NCBI GenBank assembly: GCA_009760855.2
Contig: WPIO01000008.1
Location: 11,550,501-11,614,500 of the forward strand
Reading direction: 5' to 3'
DNA length: 64,000 nucleotides
Origin: Cristatella mucedo
Taxonomy: Eukaryota; Bryozoa; Phylactolaemata; Cristatellidae
Within the stretch, counting starts at the first letter, position 1. Each line of letters begins with the position of its first letter. Position numbers and translations under genes: made by a program. The notes beneath the pieces were generated by a model. The model saw only the letters and a list, made by a program, of their open reading frames with translations. It searched no databases and was not told where the DNA came from. Positions 1 to 11,486 of the stretch are shown in pieces.

Positions 1-620
1 CATACGAGCTAAATGCACGGTCTCCAAAGGATTTAAGGTTTGTACGAGGTATTTCTAGACTGTTGGATTCCGAAAAGCGAGTGGTACGATGCTTTGCCTG
101 ATGGGGTAGTATCTCTGAAAGATAGGCTGGAGCCATAGAATGAAGAGACCTAAAAGTGAGCGACAAAACCTTGAAGTCAATCCGTTGCTTGACTGGTAAC
201 CAGTGCAGGTCGGCGAGAAGTGGAGTAATGTGGCAACTGCGACGCTCACGACAGACAAGCCTAGCTGCAGAGTTTTGCACCAGCTGCAATCGCCTGATCG
301 CACATGCTGGTAGGCCAGTAAGCAGTGAGTTGCAGAAGTCGAGACGAGATGTCACGAATGCATGGACCAACTTGGACGTGGTATCCTTATCTAAACAAGC
401 CCTAATTTTAGCAATGTTATGAAGCTGAAAATAGGCTGATTTGACTGTGGAGCTGATGTGGTCGTCTAACGAGAGGTCGCTTTGGAATATGACACCTAGA
501 TTTCGAGCTGATGCAACTGGAGATATGCTGGCAGAGCCAATTTTGAAAGTCAGCCTTTCCAATTTCTGAATAACACTAGGTTTGCCCATAACTAGTAAGT
601 TAGTTGTATCATCGTTTAGT
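1..620 (-). mobile_element. LINE-A fragment, reverse transcriptase C-terminal part
   Basis: Read on the minus strand, this is the 3' part of a CR1/jockey-like non-LTR ORF2. It holds the post-catalytic RT region with motifs such as '[20 protein letters not shown]', 'RDTTSKLV', 'LQLVQNSAAR' and '[13 protein letters not shown]', split over frames. The window edge cuts its 3' end. It meets a + strand copy of the same region at about 620-640, so the two copies are head to head. The identification rests on the RT-thumb-like motif series known from CR1/jockey-type elements; the clade itself is inference. Confidence 0.8.
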
Positions 621-639
621 TTTAGTTTTGAGCAAACCT

Positions 640-1445
640 AGTGGAATTCAGATTTTGGAAACCTAACGCTCAAATTCGGCTCTGCCAGCATATCTCCTGT
701 TGAATCTGCACGAAATCCAAGTTTCCTGTTCCAAAGTGAAAATTCACTAGACGACCACTTCAGCTCCACAGTGAAGTCTGCCTACTTTCAGCTATATCCC
801 ATTGAAAAAAATTCAGTTCTGTTTAGACAGGGATACCACATCCAAGTTGGTCCTAGCATTTGTTACAACTGATATCGACTTCTGTTGCTCATTACTTACA
901 GTTCTTACGGTCTGTTCAATAAGGTGCTTACACTTGGTCGTGAACGTTACAATTGCCACGTTATATCACTTCTCACCGACCTGCATTAGCCCCCAACAAG
1001 CAGTGCATCGACTTTAAAAAGATTTTGTCTCACTTCAAGGTTCCTTCATTCTTTTGCTCCAGCCAATTTATCAAAACTCCTCCCCAATCAGGCTAGGCAT
1101 CGTGCCACCTGCTCTTCTGATTCAAGTCGTTTAGCTATGCCTCAAACCAACCTCAAATCCTCTGGAGACCGTGCCTTCAATGCATATGCTGCCAAAGCCT
1201 GAAATTCACTCCCAGTTGATATCGGGTACCCCTTGAAGTGACGACATTTAAAAAGAGGCTAAGAACGCACCAGCTCTAGTAGCACTTGCTGGGTCCTTGT
1301 AAATGTTCCTTTGTATGCTTATGCATGCGAACACTGCATGCTACATGTAACCATATTGCTATGCTTCCCTTACTGCATATGTAAAGTGCCTAGAAAGAGA
1401 TTAAGTTCTGTGAGGATGCTTTGCAAATGCATTTTTATTGTTAAA
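640..1445 (+). mobile_element. LINE-A fragment, 3' end, degraded
   Basis: A plus-strand copy of the LINE-A 3' end, from the region encoding 'SAYFQL' through the C-terminus to the non-coding tail. The tail has the family signature: a GCCTAGAAAGAGATTAAG-type block, then TTCTGTGAGGATGCTTTGCAAATGC. Many frameshifts break the coding part. It starts where the minus-strand copy ends, giving an inverted LINE pair. Confidence 0.75.
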
Positions 1446-2189
1446 TGTAAAGCACATTGGTAAATATTGTTCCCTTAGAGCACTAGACAAATGACATAAA
1501 TAGACAGATATTGACTGGTAACAGTGTTAGCAACAGTCAGCCTCGTGATTCAGTAGTCGTATATGGACCAGCAATTGCATATTTGGGATGTAACATTCAT
1601 ATGCTCACCATCTCACAGAAGCTTCGATCGAGTGCTACATGCGACCATGCTTGCTCTAGTCAGAGCTTGCTCGAAAGTGATAGGTTAAGTTGTACCACGG
1701 TAAAGGTGACCGGCAGAGGCACTGGCTTGTACAGCAAACCGTACCATTAGGGCATATCACTTGAGTCCATGCCCACTCGGGCTTAAGACGAGGTTCTCCA
1801 GCAAATTACTGCCAATCATAGTGATATAATGCCACTTTGGTGGTCCATCGATGATATGTATCTGAATCTCTATTGTCAGTTTAATCTTAAAGCCATTAGG
1901 GCTTTGTAGATTAGTAGAGTAGTAGTAGAGCTTTGTAGAGTAGTTGTTATACTGGAGAGTCGCCTGATCATGCAGTGAGTACGTGCAACCCAAAGCAGTT
2001 GAGTTACCGGATCTTTAATTTTACCTATGACAACAACAGGATGCTGAGAGCACAGCTTACGATGGCCTGTGCAGCACAGCCTGAAAGTGGCTGAATCTTG
2101 CAGCAAAGCCTCGAGCCCAGTAAGAGATCAGGCAAAGCATGTTAACGTTGGTCTAGTGGTGGATTGCATGTACAAGTTCCTAGCCAGAT
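1446..2189. other. No gene recognised
   Basis: I see no conserved coding sequence here. There are TAG-rich short repeats near 1910-1945 and a short TAA/ATG repeat at 2186-2212, where the next LINE tail starts. The open frames in this stretch are short and show no recognisable motif. Confidence 0.5.
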
Positions 2190-3150
2190 AATGATAATGA
2201 TAATAATAATAATGCACTTGATAAAGCGCCCTCAGAGAACTCAATCTTTCTCTAGGCGCTTTAGATTTGCTGCAAAGGGAAATGCAATTGAATGGTGAGT
2301 AATATCATGCTTGATAAACAAACAAAATGAATAACATGGTTAGGGGTGACATGCACAGGGTCAGCATGCAAATGTGGTTAGTGGCAGCATGCACAGTGTC
2401 AGCACGCATAAGCACATGAAGGACGAATCATAGGGACCCACTAAATGCTGTCCTAAATAGATGTGTTTTAAGTTCTTTTTAAATGTGGTAAAGTCAGGGG
2501 ATGCTCTGACGCAAGTCGGGAGGGAGTTCCAGGCTTTGGGAGCATACAAACTAAATGCACGGTCTCCAAAGGATTTGAGGTTTGTACGAGTACGAGGTTT
2601 GTACGTTTGTACGTTATTTGTAGACTGTTGGATTCCGAAAAGCGGGTGGTGGCCTGGTGGGGGAGTAGGTCTGAGAGATAGGGCGGAGCCAAAGAATGAA
2701 GTTACCTAAAAGTGAGCGACAAAACCTTGAAGTCGATCAGTTGCTTGACTGGTAGCCAGTGCAGGTCAGCGAAAAGTGGCATGATGTGGCAGCTGCGACG
2801 CTCACGACAGACAAACCTAGCTGCTGAGTTTTGCACAAGCTGTAAGAGCCTGATTAAACAGGCCGGTAGACCAGCAAGCAGTGAGTTACAGAGGTAGAGA
2901 CAGGATGTCACAAATGCCTGGACCAATTTAGATGTAGTATCCCTGTCTAAACAAGCCCGAATTTTAGCAATGTTATGAAGCTGAAAATAGGCAGATTTGA
3001 CTGTGGAGCTGATATGGTCGTCTAGCGAGAGGTCGCTTTGGAACATGACACCTAGATTTCGAGCTGATTCATCTGGAGATATGCTAGCAGAGCCAATTTT
3101 GAGCATCAGCCTTTCCAATTTGTGAATCACACTGGGTTTGCCCATAACTA
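2190..3150 (-). mobile_element. LINE-A fragment, RT C-terminus plus 3' tail
   Basis: One of the longer LINE-A copies. On the minus strand an open frame from 3145 to 2702 encodes the region from 'MGKPSVIHKLERLMLKIG' through 'LGVMFQSDLSLDDHISS' and 'LVQNSAARFVCRERRSCH' to '[19 protein letters not shown]'. Downstream (2700-2360) the C-terminal '[13 protein letters not shown]' motif follows in other frames. The 3' tail at 2195-2340 carries the family block and ends in an AATAATAAT run, which is 5' on the plus strand here. Confidence 0.85.
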
Positions 3151-3151
3151 C

Positions 3152-3570
3152 ATTTGCATAGTGCTCTTAGAGAACTTAATCTCTTTCTAGACATTTTGCA
3201 TATGCTGCAAAGGAAGCATGATCGAATAGTTAGTAGTAGCATGCTCAATGTCAACAAGCGTAACAATGTTAGAGGTGGGATGCACAGGGTCAGCATGAAA
3301 ATACGGTTAGTGGCAGCATGCACATGTCGGCAGTCATAAGCAAACAAAGGACGAATCACATTGACCCAATAACAGCTGTGATAAATAGATGTGTTTTTAG
3401 CTTCATTTTAAATGTTGTCAAGTCAAGTGATGTGACATCAGTCAGGAGTAAGTTTCAGGCTTTGGGAGCATATGAACTGAAAGCACAGTCTCCACAGGAT
3501 TTGAGGTTTGTACGAGGTATAGCTAAACGATTAAATTCAGAAAAGCTTGTGGCACGATGCCTAGCTTGAT
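3152..3570 (-). mobile_element. LINE-A 3' tail copy, truncated
   Basis: A second minus-strand LINE-A 3' end directly abuts the RT fragment ending at 3150. It has the tail block at 3160-3215, the untranslated part with its GTGCATGCTGCCACTAACC-type repeats, and the start of the 'LKAQSPQDLRFV' antisense region up to 3570. It may be a separate insertion or a deletion product of the neighbouring copy. Confidence 0.75.
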
Positions 3571-5023
3571 AAGGATAGCTGGTGTTGCACAACAGTATCT
3601 TTGATTTGGCTTTTCAGCTGGCTCTAAGGAGTTTTTAACCCATTGTCAAGTGCTTCCTGGGTGATTGTGGACTGACTTCTTGATTTTCCATTGTATAAGC
3701 ATATAAGCAGTTTTATATTTTAAAAATGTAGTTTACATTTTTGCTTCAATTGATCAGAGCCACAACGAAAGCTAAAATACTGGGCCTGCTGTACTAGTCA
3801 CGTGATTGGTCACAAACTGTCCTAGGCCCCATCATCAGTGGCCTATTACTTACCGTATGAATAACGGACCCTACACAGTCTGACAGAGGTATCCATCCAT
3901 ACTAGGTGTTCGACAGAATATGCAGGGGAACCTCTCTGTGCATACCCTCCATCGGACGATTTTCATTGCATATAGAAAGGTTGTGCTTACGTTGTCATCT
4001 GACCGACCAAGGTCTGGGCAGTTATGTGACCGGTAAAGTAAGCCAAACTGTCTTACCCGGCATGGCATCTGACCGAAGAAGCTCCAAAAAGAGGACAATG
4101 AACATTATAAGGGCAAGAACCCTACTATCTGTGAGTAAATGGGTGTTATACTTTTATAAAATGTCTCATAAATGCCAAAGTAATTTTTAAAAGCTATCCA
4201 CAAACCAAACTGCTGCCGACAGGCATTATTTTGATTACCTTTTAGTTCCAATGTTATGGACATTATATGTAACACCTTTTCGATATTAATTATATATTTT
4301 GAATATTTATATAACACCCCAAGATAACGAACTCTTTTCTAGATCTTTTAAATATGCTGAAAGGAAGTGTTTCAGCTTATTAGTGATAACAGTATGCACA
4401 ATTTTAGCATGTTCTGGCCTTGCAAAGAACTGTTCATATGGATGGAGCCTATACTATGTTCCACACTTGAGTTTCGAGCTTCCTTTCAATTGTCATCAAG
4501 TCAACAGATATTCAGCGAGATGCTATATCCTGGCTTTGGGTGCATACAACCTGCAGGTGAAGTCTCTTAATGATACAAAGTTGGTTAGCAGCACAACAAA
4601 CAATCAGAACGCTCAGCCGAACCAATGTTACGATAGCAAGGCTGAGAAATAAAAACTTCAGCTAAGTATTCAGGAACAGGATAGTGAAGGAATTTAAGAT
4701 TTAGTGGCAGGGTCTAGAAGTGTCTAAGGTATACCTACAGGGCCTGTCCAGGTTGTCTCTGTCCGTGTCACTGTATCTGGCACGTTTACTGTACTCACTA
4801 ACTTGCAAGTGGTGCCCTCTTCCTCGGCAGCACGTGCAGCCACTACTTGAAGCCAGCTTATCAGGAGAAAGTCGGCAAGTAATGGCCACTGCTCGTTGGT
4901 TTATTCCACTTGTCTGACCGTATTGTATGCACAGACAGCAGCTGATCGTCGGCAAGCCCACTCGAGTAGTAGTTGTAGTAGTTGTACTAGTAGTAGTTGA
5001 GAGATTCACATCGTTTATTGCAG
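3571..5023. other. Intergenic or intronic sequence with one degraded LINE tail
   Basis: There is a weak minus-strand LINE-A tail remnant at about 4310-4580 (TCTTTTCTAGATCTTTTAAA, then TGCTGAAAGGAAGTG). The rest shows nothing recognisable. The part just upstream of 5024 ends in a usable splice acceptor, so some of it is probably an intron of the POT1-like gene. Confidence 0.45.
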
Positions 5024-8000
5024 GGCGGCCATTGAGGATCGACAGGCCCAGCAGCGTGTCACCACTGGGCAGAGCGAAGCAGCACCACACCACCCATCTG
5101 CTGCTGCTGCTGCCTCGACTGCGCTTGGCGGTGCACAAAGTCTGCCTATCACTGGTGTCGTGGAGGGGCAGCCCACGACTGTTGCCGCTGCAGTGACCGC
5201 TGCTGGTGCTCACGATGCCACCGAAGTTGCTGACAATGCTGACGGTGCCGTCATTACCACAGTGGCTCAGTTGATGCAGACCAGGGTGGGAACAAAGCAC
5301 ACGGTAGATGGTCAGCTGAAATTGCTGGTACCCGATGATGCGACCACTTCTGTAGAGAAGTGCATTTACTGGTACTGCCCTAAGTGCCGGAAAGCGTAAG
5401 TGCATGTTCCACCCAGCACTGAAAGAGGGAGAAAGTGGCTGCTCCAGTGATGCATGCACTCTTAATGACCCACAAGCCGTCGGTGTGCTATCGAAGCTCT
5501 TTAGCCAAAAGCTGTTTATCTTATGCCAATTGCTCGGGCTTGTGTAACTGTGAGATTTATTTAAAAATCGCTAGCTGCTTCTATGTAAGTGCTGGATAGG
5601 TGCCTTCGTGTGCTCAATGCTGCTGCTGCTGCCGATGCTGCTACTTCCATGCTGCCGCTGTAAGACTTATATATATTTGTGACGAAGAATTCAAACTTCA
5701 ACCATGCTGTGTGCACATTTGAGATCCTAAGAGACCAATTCCTAACAGGATCAAAAGTAAGTTATCTTCTTACGTTTGGCATAACCTGTGGGAAATGCAA
5801 GCAGTAGTCTATGGAGCACCAAAGACTCGAGCATTACGTAGCTGCTGCCAACGTTGGCAGGCACAGAGGATCTTGAGATGATATGTATTGGCCCTATCTG
5901 TTTGACTATGTAATACAATTTTTGACATTGCACTGTAAGTATTATTTCCTAATTACGGATGCTTAGAATTGTAGAAAATGGTCAATATTCCCTACAAACT
6001 TTGCTTTTGTGATCATGACAGGGACTAACTTGAAATTAACCCGGTTCCTTCTAAAAACTGATAAATTCGTGTCTTTTGGGTCACACATAGTCAGAAAGAA
6101 CAGCAAATAGATCACAAATATTACGTATTTACTCTGAGGTCATATAAAAATGACGACCGCAAAGCAGCCAGGAATTAGTAGATGTTCTAGATTAGTGGCC
6201 ATACTGCAAATCGCTATCTCTAACAAGCCTCTAAACATATACCCCCATCATGTTTTTGCTATATTGTCCTTGGTAACGACGGTCAAAATTCAGTATATCC
6301 TGGCGAAAGCGCTCGCCTTGCTTCTCTGAGTAAGCTCCTATGTTCTCATTGAATGTGTCAAGATGAGCATCAAGGATTTGGACTTATAAAGCCATTCTCC
6401 GTCCAATTTTGGCATAATTCTTTATGAGAGCCTGAACCGGCTGCTCATAATTTTTAGCCTTGTGTTCTCTCTGAAAGCCACGAAATATAGCAAGAAAACT
6501 GTTCCAGGCTGCCATCTCTGTCCTTTTCAGCTTGTTGTCGAATTGGTTGCTACCCCCCCCCGTGATCTTGTTTATCTGTGGTCCCTCGAAGATACCAACT
6601 TTGACCTTTGTTTCTGCCAGCTGAGTAAAGACATCCTGGAGGTCTTTGAAAGCTGCTGACTTATTGTCTACCATCAACCACCTCCTTAACTGCTTCCACG
6701 TTAGCTTCTTACCTAGTGATTCCTGTGATGATCTTGCTGATCACTTCTCTAGCTTCTATGTAATCAAGATGGACAAGATCAGAGAGTCCATCCCTAAGGT
6801 GGCAGCATCTCCTCTGGACACCTGTCCCTCAATTCCGTGTAGCACCTTAATGTCTACGTTCAAGGAGGCCACGATTGTCTCATTCTGAAGTTCTTATCTC
6901 AATCATAAAAAGACAACTAGTCCTCTAGACCCTATTCCTGCTGTCCTGCTTCTACGATGCAACAAATAGATCTGCTGCTATCTCACATAAATAAAATTAA
7001 AATATATCATTAGCCCCAGGTCATGTCCCAGCACCTTACAAAAAGGTTGTAGTCAGGCCACTACTCAAGAAAGCAATACTAGACCAAAAGAAATTGAGCA
7101 ACTTTTACCCAGTCTCCCTTCTCCAGTTCTTATCAAAGACACCTGAGCGAGTCGTGGCAGACAAGCTGAACTCATATATTGAAACTTCAAACATAACTAA
7201 TAAGTTATAGTCTGGTTTTATAGCTTATCACTCTAGAGTCAGCATTGCTTCGTGTCTATAATGACCTTCTTAGGAATGCAGACTTAGGTAGAGTGTCTCT
7301 GCTTGTTTTGCTCGATCTTTCGGCAGCTTTTGATAATATCAATCCCCAGGTCCTTCTCGAGGACCTCTCATCTCGCCTGGGCATCACTGGCGCAGCTCTG
7401 CAATGGTTCAGATACTATCTCAGTCTGAGACTCCAGAGCATTGATGTGAACAGACAAAGATCATCCGAGGAATCAGTGAAGTACGGTGTACCTCCCAGTT
7501 GTGTGCGTGGTCCGGTTCTTTTCATGGTTTATACTTTCCCTCTTGCCGATGTGATTGCCAGGCACAATCTAGGCTTTCACTTCCTAGTGCCCTGTTCCAA
7601 AGTGACCTTTCAGTAGATGACCACATCAGCTCCACAGTCAATTTTTTCTACTTTCAGCTACATAGCATTGCTAAGTTTCGGGCTTGCTTAGACAGAAATA
7701 CTAAATGTAAAGCACCTAGAAAGAGATATTGAGTTCCCTGGTGGTGCTTTATTAAGTGTGCGTTATTATTATCTTAATTGGTACATGCATTTGTGACATC
7801 CCGTCTCGACTTCTGTAACTCATTGCTTGCTGGTCTACCAGCTTATGCAATCAGGTGCTTAAAGTTGGTGCAACACTCTGCAGGTAGGCTTATCTGTCGT
7901 GAGTGCTGCAGTTTCACATCTCACCACTTATTGGCGACCTACACTGGCTCCCAGTCAAGCAGCATATCGACTTCAAGGTGCTGTTACTAACTTTTAGGTC

Positions 8001-11000
8001 CCTCCATTCTCGGGCTCCAGCCGACCTATCACATCTACTCCCCCACCAGGCCATCGTACCACCTGATTTTCTGACTCAAATCATTTAGCTACACCTCGTA
8101 CAAACCTCAAATCCTTAGGAGCCATGATGGCCCAAGAGGTAAGGTGCTCACTTTTTGCGACCGAGGTCGTGGGTTTTAATTCTGCAGTGGGGCAATCCTT
8201 TATTGCCAGCTGCAAGCAGGGGTGAAAGTTGTTAAGGGTGAAAGTTATGAAAATACTTTTAAAATTGGCCCGACGATCGAATATATGTTTATGGTACCTT
8301 TCAAAAGACAAATGTGTTAGAAATGGGATCAAAGTTCTGAGACTTCAACATAAAAGAAAAAGTGATTATGCAAACCATGACTAATCCTTATCTAAACCGG
8401 ATGCAAAATATCTACAAGTAAAAAATGTACCGACTTCAGCATCATATTTGACCTTTAATGCAACTTGTTGAACATTGGTAGATTGAAGAAACTGCATGAA
8501 GCTTGTTGAGGTGCATGCATGTATCTTTTAAAGTGCTTCATTCTCAGTGAAGCTTCGTACCTTGTAAATGCCTTAACTCTGCCAATAATTTGCTTATCGC
8601 CAGCATATAAACTTAACAAAATTACATAAATGAAGAAATTATGTTGCACACATTACTTAACATTTTACAAGAAATTCCATCTAACAAGCAGCAAATTTTC
8701 GCCGTACGTTATAGAGTTTTTTTGCAGTGTTCTTATGTGAAGGGAGGTGCCCATGGCTAGCCCTGATCCCCCGAAAGCATGCCGAAGCATGCCTTGTAGA
8801 CATCACAATCTTAGCAGACGCTTTCAGAGAGTATTTTTTTCTCTTGATAATTTTTACACACCTTAGTAAAATGCATTTGCTGGGAGCAAACAACATCTTG
8901 ACGCCATGTCAATGAAATTTAAGCTAATGAACTATTCTGTTATTCTGAAATAAAATAAACTGAAATGTTTGTTTAAGGCACCTGCACTGTTACACGTCTA
9001 TGGATACTACTCAATAGTGTTATGTGGGTTAACATTCACTAGTTTAATTAGCGGTACAATGCACTCTGTGTGTGCAAATCTGCCGTCAGCGCCGTGCATG
9101 CTGAGCAAAACCGGAGAATTTCAAAATATCCCTGTTCTTACCACAGACGTGAAGTTTTTGTGAGAATAGCTTGTTTGTATTTATTTTCTGCACCAGGGAT
9201 GAGAGAAACAGACTTTGTACCCTAGGAAAGCTGTTACCTAGTGCTACGTTTTACAGAAGCCGAGCATATGCCGAGGGATGAGCAATGAAGAACTTCAACC
9301 AAAGTAGGAAACGCAACGGATTAGGGCCGCTAGCAACCAAGTTCACAGGAAAGCTAGGGAAGAAGTCTTCCTTTGCATTAATATATGTATATCCGTGCTG
9401 ACCCTGTGCATGTCACCCCTTAAAACTATGTTATGTTTGTTACCTCGCTGAGCATGCTACCACTAACCACTCGATCGTGCTTCCTTTGCAGCAAATATGA
9501 AGTGCCTAGAAAGAGATTGAGTTCTCTGAGGGCGCTATACCAAATGTATTCTCTATTATTTTATTATAAGTCTGGTGTCACCCTCACGTTGGATAAATTT
9601 AACCTCAGGGTTGGTTTGCCTGCAATCTGGTTTTACTATTATAAAACAAGGTTCCGTTAGGTGATAGCATTTCGTCCGCCTTCTAATCAGCCAAATTGCA
9701 GCAAACATTTATTAAAATCATGGCCCGTATAGATCAGAGTAGGGCAGTCAGCTGTCAATAGTTCATGTGTTTGCAAAATTGTGTCTAGGAAATGGCTATT
9801 CCCGTGACCGGCATGCTCTCACGTGTAATGCACATAGTAATTGTGCAGCCTTCGCAACGGTGCGATCGTTCTTAATTACAGAGGTCCTTGTGATTCGTCC
9901 TTTATGTGCTGGTGGTGCTAGCTGGCACTATGCCAGTTGCTACTAACCCTGTCTACGCGTGGACCTGTGCTTGTCACGTCTAACAACGTTATGCTTAATG
10001 ACATTGCTAATATTACCACTAATAATTTGGTCATGCTTTCTTTACAGCATCTGTAACGTACCTAGAAATAGATTCAGTTCTCTGAGAGTGCTATGCAAAT
10101 TTAATAACATTATTATTATCCTCTGAGGGTCTGAACTCTATAATATGTACCGATTCTCTGCACATGCATACTTTGGCATAGGTATCTGAATGCTTGCTAT
10201 GTGCACTCATTTTTGGTATTTATAACTTTTTTCAACCTCAGCTGTCCTTTTGGTACATATCCGAAGACCTGGCAAACAATGGAGTCAGAGGTGACCACAA
10301 AGAGTGACCACATTCTTGCTACATCTCCTGTACAACTAGTTTCTTGGTCAAATACTGCCAAAGGCGGCACACTTAAAAAGAACTGCTCTGTCAAATTACT
10401 TTGCTCATACTGAATGAGTCGTACCGGCATAAGCAAAGGCACGACTGCTAGGGGCATGAATGACTTGGAAGTCTTTCTAAAGTCTAGAGTGCTCTTAGAG
10501 TAGTTCTGCAGAGCCGGAGGAGAAACTGGCCCATCTGTGTTACCCCTTGTGATGACATCCAAGGCGACGGCCAAGCTGACTTTCACCCCATTGCACACTT
10601 CTCTGGAGAGATGCTGCCCACTTATGAGAACTTACCATAGTGAGCTGTATCTACTAGATGTAAAGCATTCTATCTCTATTGAAAGCCAGACTCATCCCCG
10701 AGTAAAGTGTAGATGCATAACAAAAGGATTGCTTTTCTCTAGAAGTATTCGTTCTTTTTGCGTTGGAGTTGCTAGACCTATTGATTTTCTGTTGTTTCTG
10801 AATAACCCGATAATATTGAATGTGCCATGTATTGACTTTTTTTTAAAGGAAAGCCGTGAGCCGCGATTCACCGAGCGGTAGCACACTTCTCATTTTGGAT
10901 AATGCACTGCCATTCGGTTTGTTCGATCTGCACGAAGTAACCAGCAAAATCAGCGGAGACAATGCGGCCAAATGCCCAAAATGCTTCGGGGCACTGATGC

Positions 11001-11486
11001 TGTGTTTTCTGCTTATTTTCACTCTGTCAGACAGTGACACAAGTGTCAACGTTTTGCTTTGGGGCACAGAGGCGGTGAGTATCCCATTAGTTGTTAATGG
11101 ATGTATTGTTTACGCTGTGTATGCCAGTTAATGGTTAAACATGTTCTCTTGAAGACGTCTGTCATTGAGCCTTCCTAGTTACTTTCGCAATCACAGAATA
11201 AGACCGATATATTACTGGGGTCGATTTTCAAGAATGGAAGATTTTTTGCATGCGTGCAATACTTTTCATCCTGAACTTGTAGGAGACGTTTTTTGGTATG
11301 ACCGCCGAGCAAGCGCTAGCTGATGGGGCCACTGGACGACGGCTGCAGAGGGCACTGCTCACAATGGAACTGCCAGGCTTCATTCTCCGTCTGACGGTGC
11401 AGTGCTGCAAGCGACGTCAGCATGATTGGCATTTCGAGATATGTGACACGGTGTTATTGACTGAAGACCAGGATACATCAAACTGA
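5024..11486 (+). CDS. POT1: POT1-like telomere end-binding protein, 3' part of gene (incomplete exon set)
   Basis: Three exons can be supported. Exon 5024-5395 follows TTTATTGCAG and ends at GTAAGT; it is Ala/Gln-rich and ends with a zinc-ligand pair, '[10 protein letters not shown]', where POT1 C-terminal OB domains begin. Exon 10849-11074 (after TTTTTTTTAAAG, before GTGAGT) holds a second 'CPKC' and the OB-strand '[19 protein letters not shown]'. Exon 11283-11486 joins it in phase 0 with '[15 protein letters not shown]' and ends with '[10 protein letters not shown]' shortly before TGA, matching the end of animal POT1 in order and spacing. POT1 binds single-stranded telomeric DNA within shelterin and controls telomerase access. 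Exons between 5.4 and 10.85 kb and the N-terminal OB folds were not found. That gap holds LINE-A, a SINE and a repeat pseudogene, as expected for introns. The family call is from remembered motifs. Confidence 0.6.
6225..6677 (-). pseudogene. Copy A of an uncharacterised multi-copy invertebrate ORF, partial and broken
   Basis: On the minus strand, 97 codons are open from 6677 to 6384, including '[13 protein letters not shown]' and '[15 protein letters not shown]'. After one in-frame stop the same frame continues with '[19 protein letters not shown]' and '[12 protein letters not shown]' down to about 6225. The same motif series occurs on the plus strand at 36.2-38.1 kb and 39.6-40.3 kb. From memory, many arthropod, cnidarian and mollusc genomes carry this protein in high copy; its function is not known to me. 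It probably moves with or as a transposon. It lies within the presumed POT1 intron, opposite in orientation. Confidence 0.7.
6690..8110 (+). mobile_element. LINE-A fragment with endonuclease-RT linker, RT core and RT C-terminus
   Basis: This is the longest LINE-A coding relic. The stretch 6690-6900 is the linker ahead of RT ('[15 protein letters not shown]'). The stretch 7240-7580 is the RT finger/palm with '[20 protein letters not shown]', where the first catalytic Asp lies in the DLSAAFD motif, and '[16 protein letters not shown]' (usual GVPQGSVLGP). The catalytic YADD box is missing: the sequence jumps at about 7580 to '[15 protein letters not shown]'. A short extra 3' tail (7700-7790) interrupts the next part, which resumes at '[20 protein letters not shown]'. 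The copy ends at a SINE near 8112. Confidence 0.85.
8112..8235 (+). mobile_element. tRNA-derived SINE, type 1, diverged
   Basis: A tRNA-like head has a box-A-like GGTAAGGTGCTC and a box-B-like GTCGTGGGTTTTAATTC, followed by the CAGTGGG...TTTATTGCC core seen in the copies at 12.7, 31.8 and 59.2 kb. It sits at the end of a LINE-A copy. It is not an intact tRNA gene: the acceptor stem does not pair and the box B has changes. Confidence 0.7.
8236..9390. other. No gene recognised
   Basis: AT-rich, without recognisable domains. An open frame at 8727-8915 (+) has no known motif. If the POT1-like gene model is right, this stretch is intronic and may hide one or more short exons that I could not identify. 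Confidence 0.4.
9395..9570 (+). mobile_element. LINE-A 3' tail
   Basis: Plus-strand 3' untranslated end of LINE-A: the GACCCTGTGCATGTCACCCC block, then GTGCCTAGAAAGAGATTGAG and TTCTCTGAGGGCGCTATACC. It is a severely 5'-truncated insertion with no coding sequence left. Confidence 0.8.
9885..10130 (+). mobile_element. LINE-A 3' tail, diverged
   Basis: A second plus-strand tail about 300 bases on, with CTTGTGATTCGTCCTTTATG, TGCTACTAACC, the CCTAGAAATAGATTCAGTTC block and an ATTATTATTAT end. It is more diverged than the copy at 9395, so probably an older insertion. Confidence 0.75.

Noticed and set aside
4701..5459. A 252-codon minus-strand open frame
   Set aside because: It runs antisense to the POT1-like exon at 5024-5395, is Ser/Thr-rich through triplet repeats, and has no recognisable domain; the plus strand has splice signals and conserved zinc ligands.
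10197..10598. A 133-codon minus-strand open frame
   Set aside because: No motif is recognised, and it lies inside the presumed POT1 gene on the other strand. A plus-strand acceptor (CAACCTCAG) exists at 10239, but the frame after it does not resemble POT1, so I call neither.
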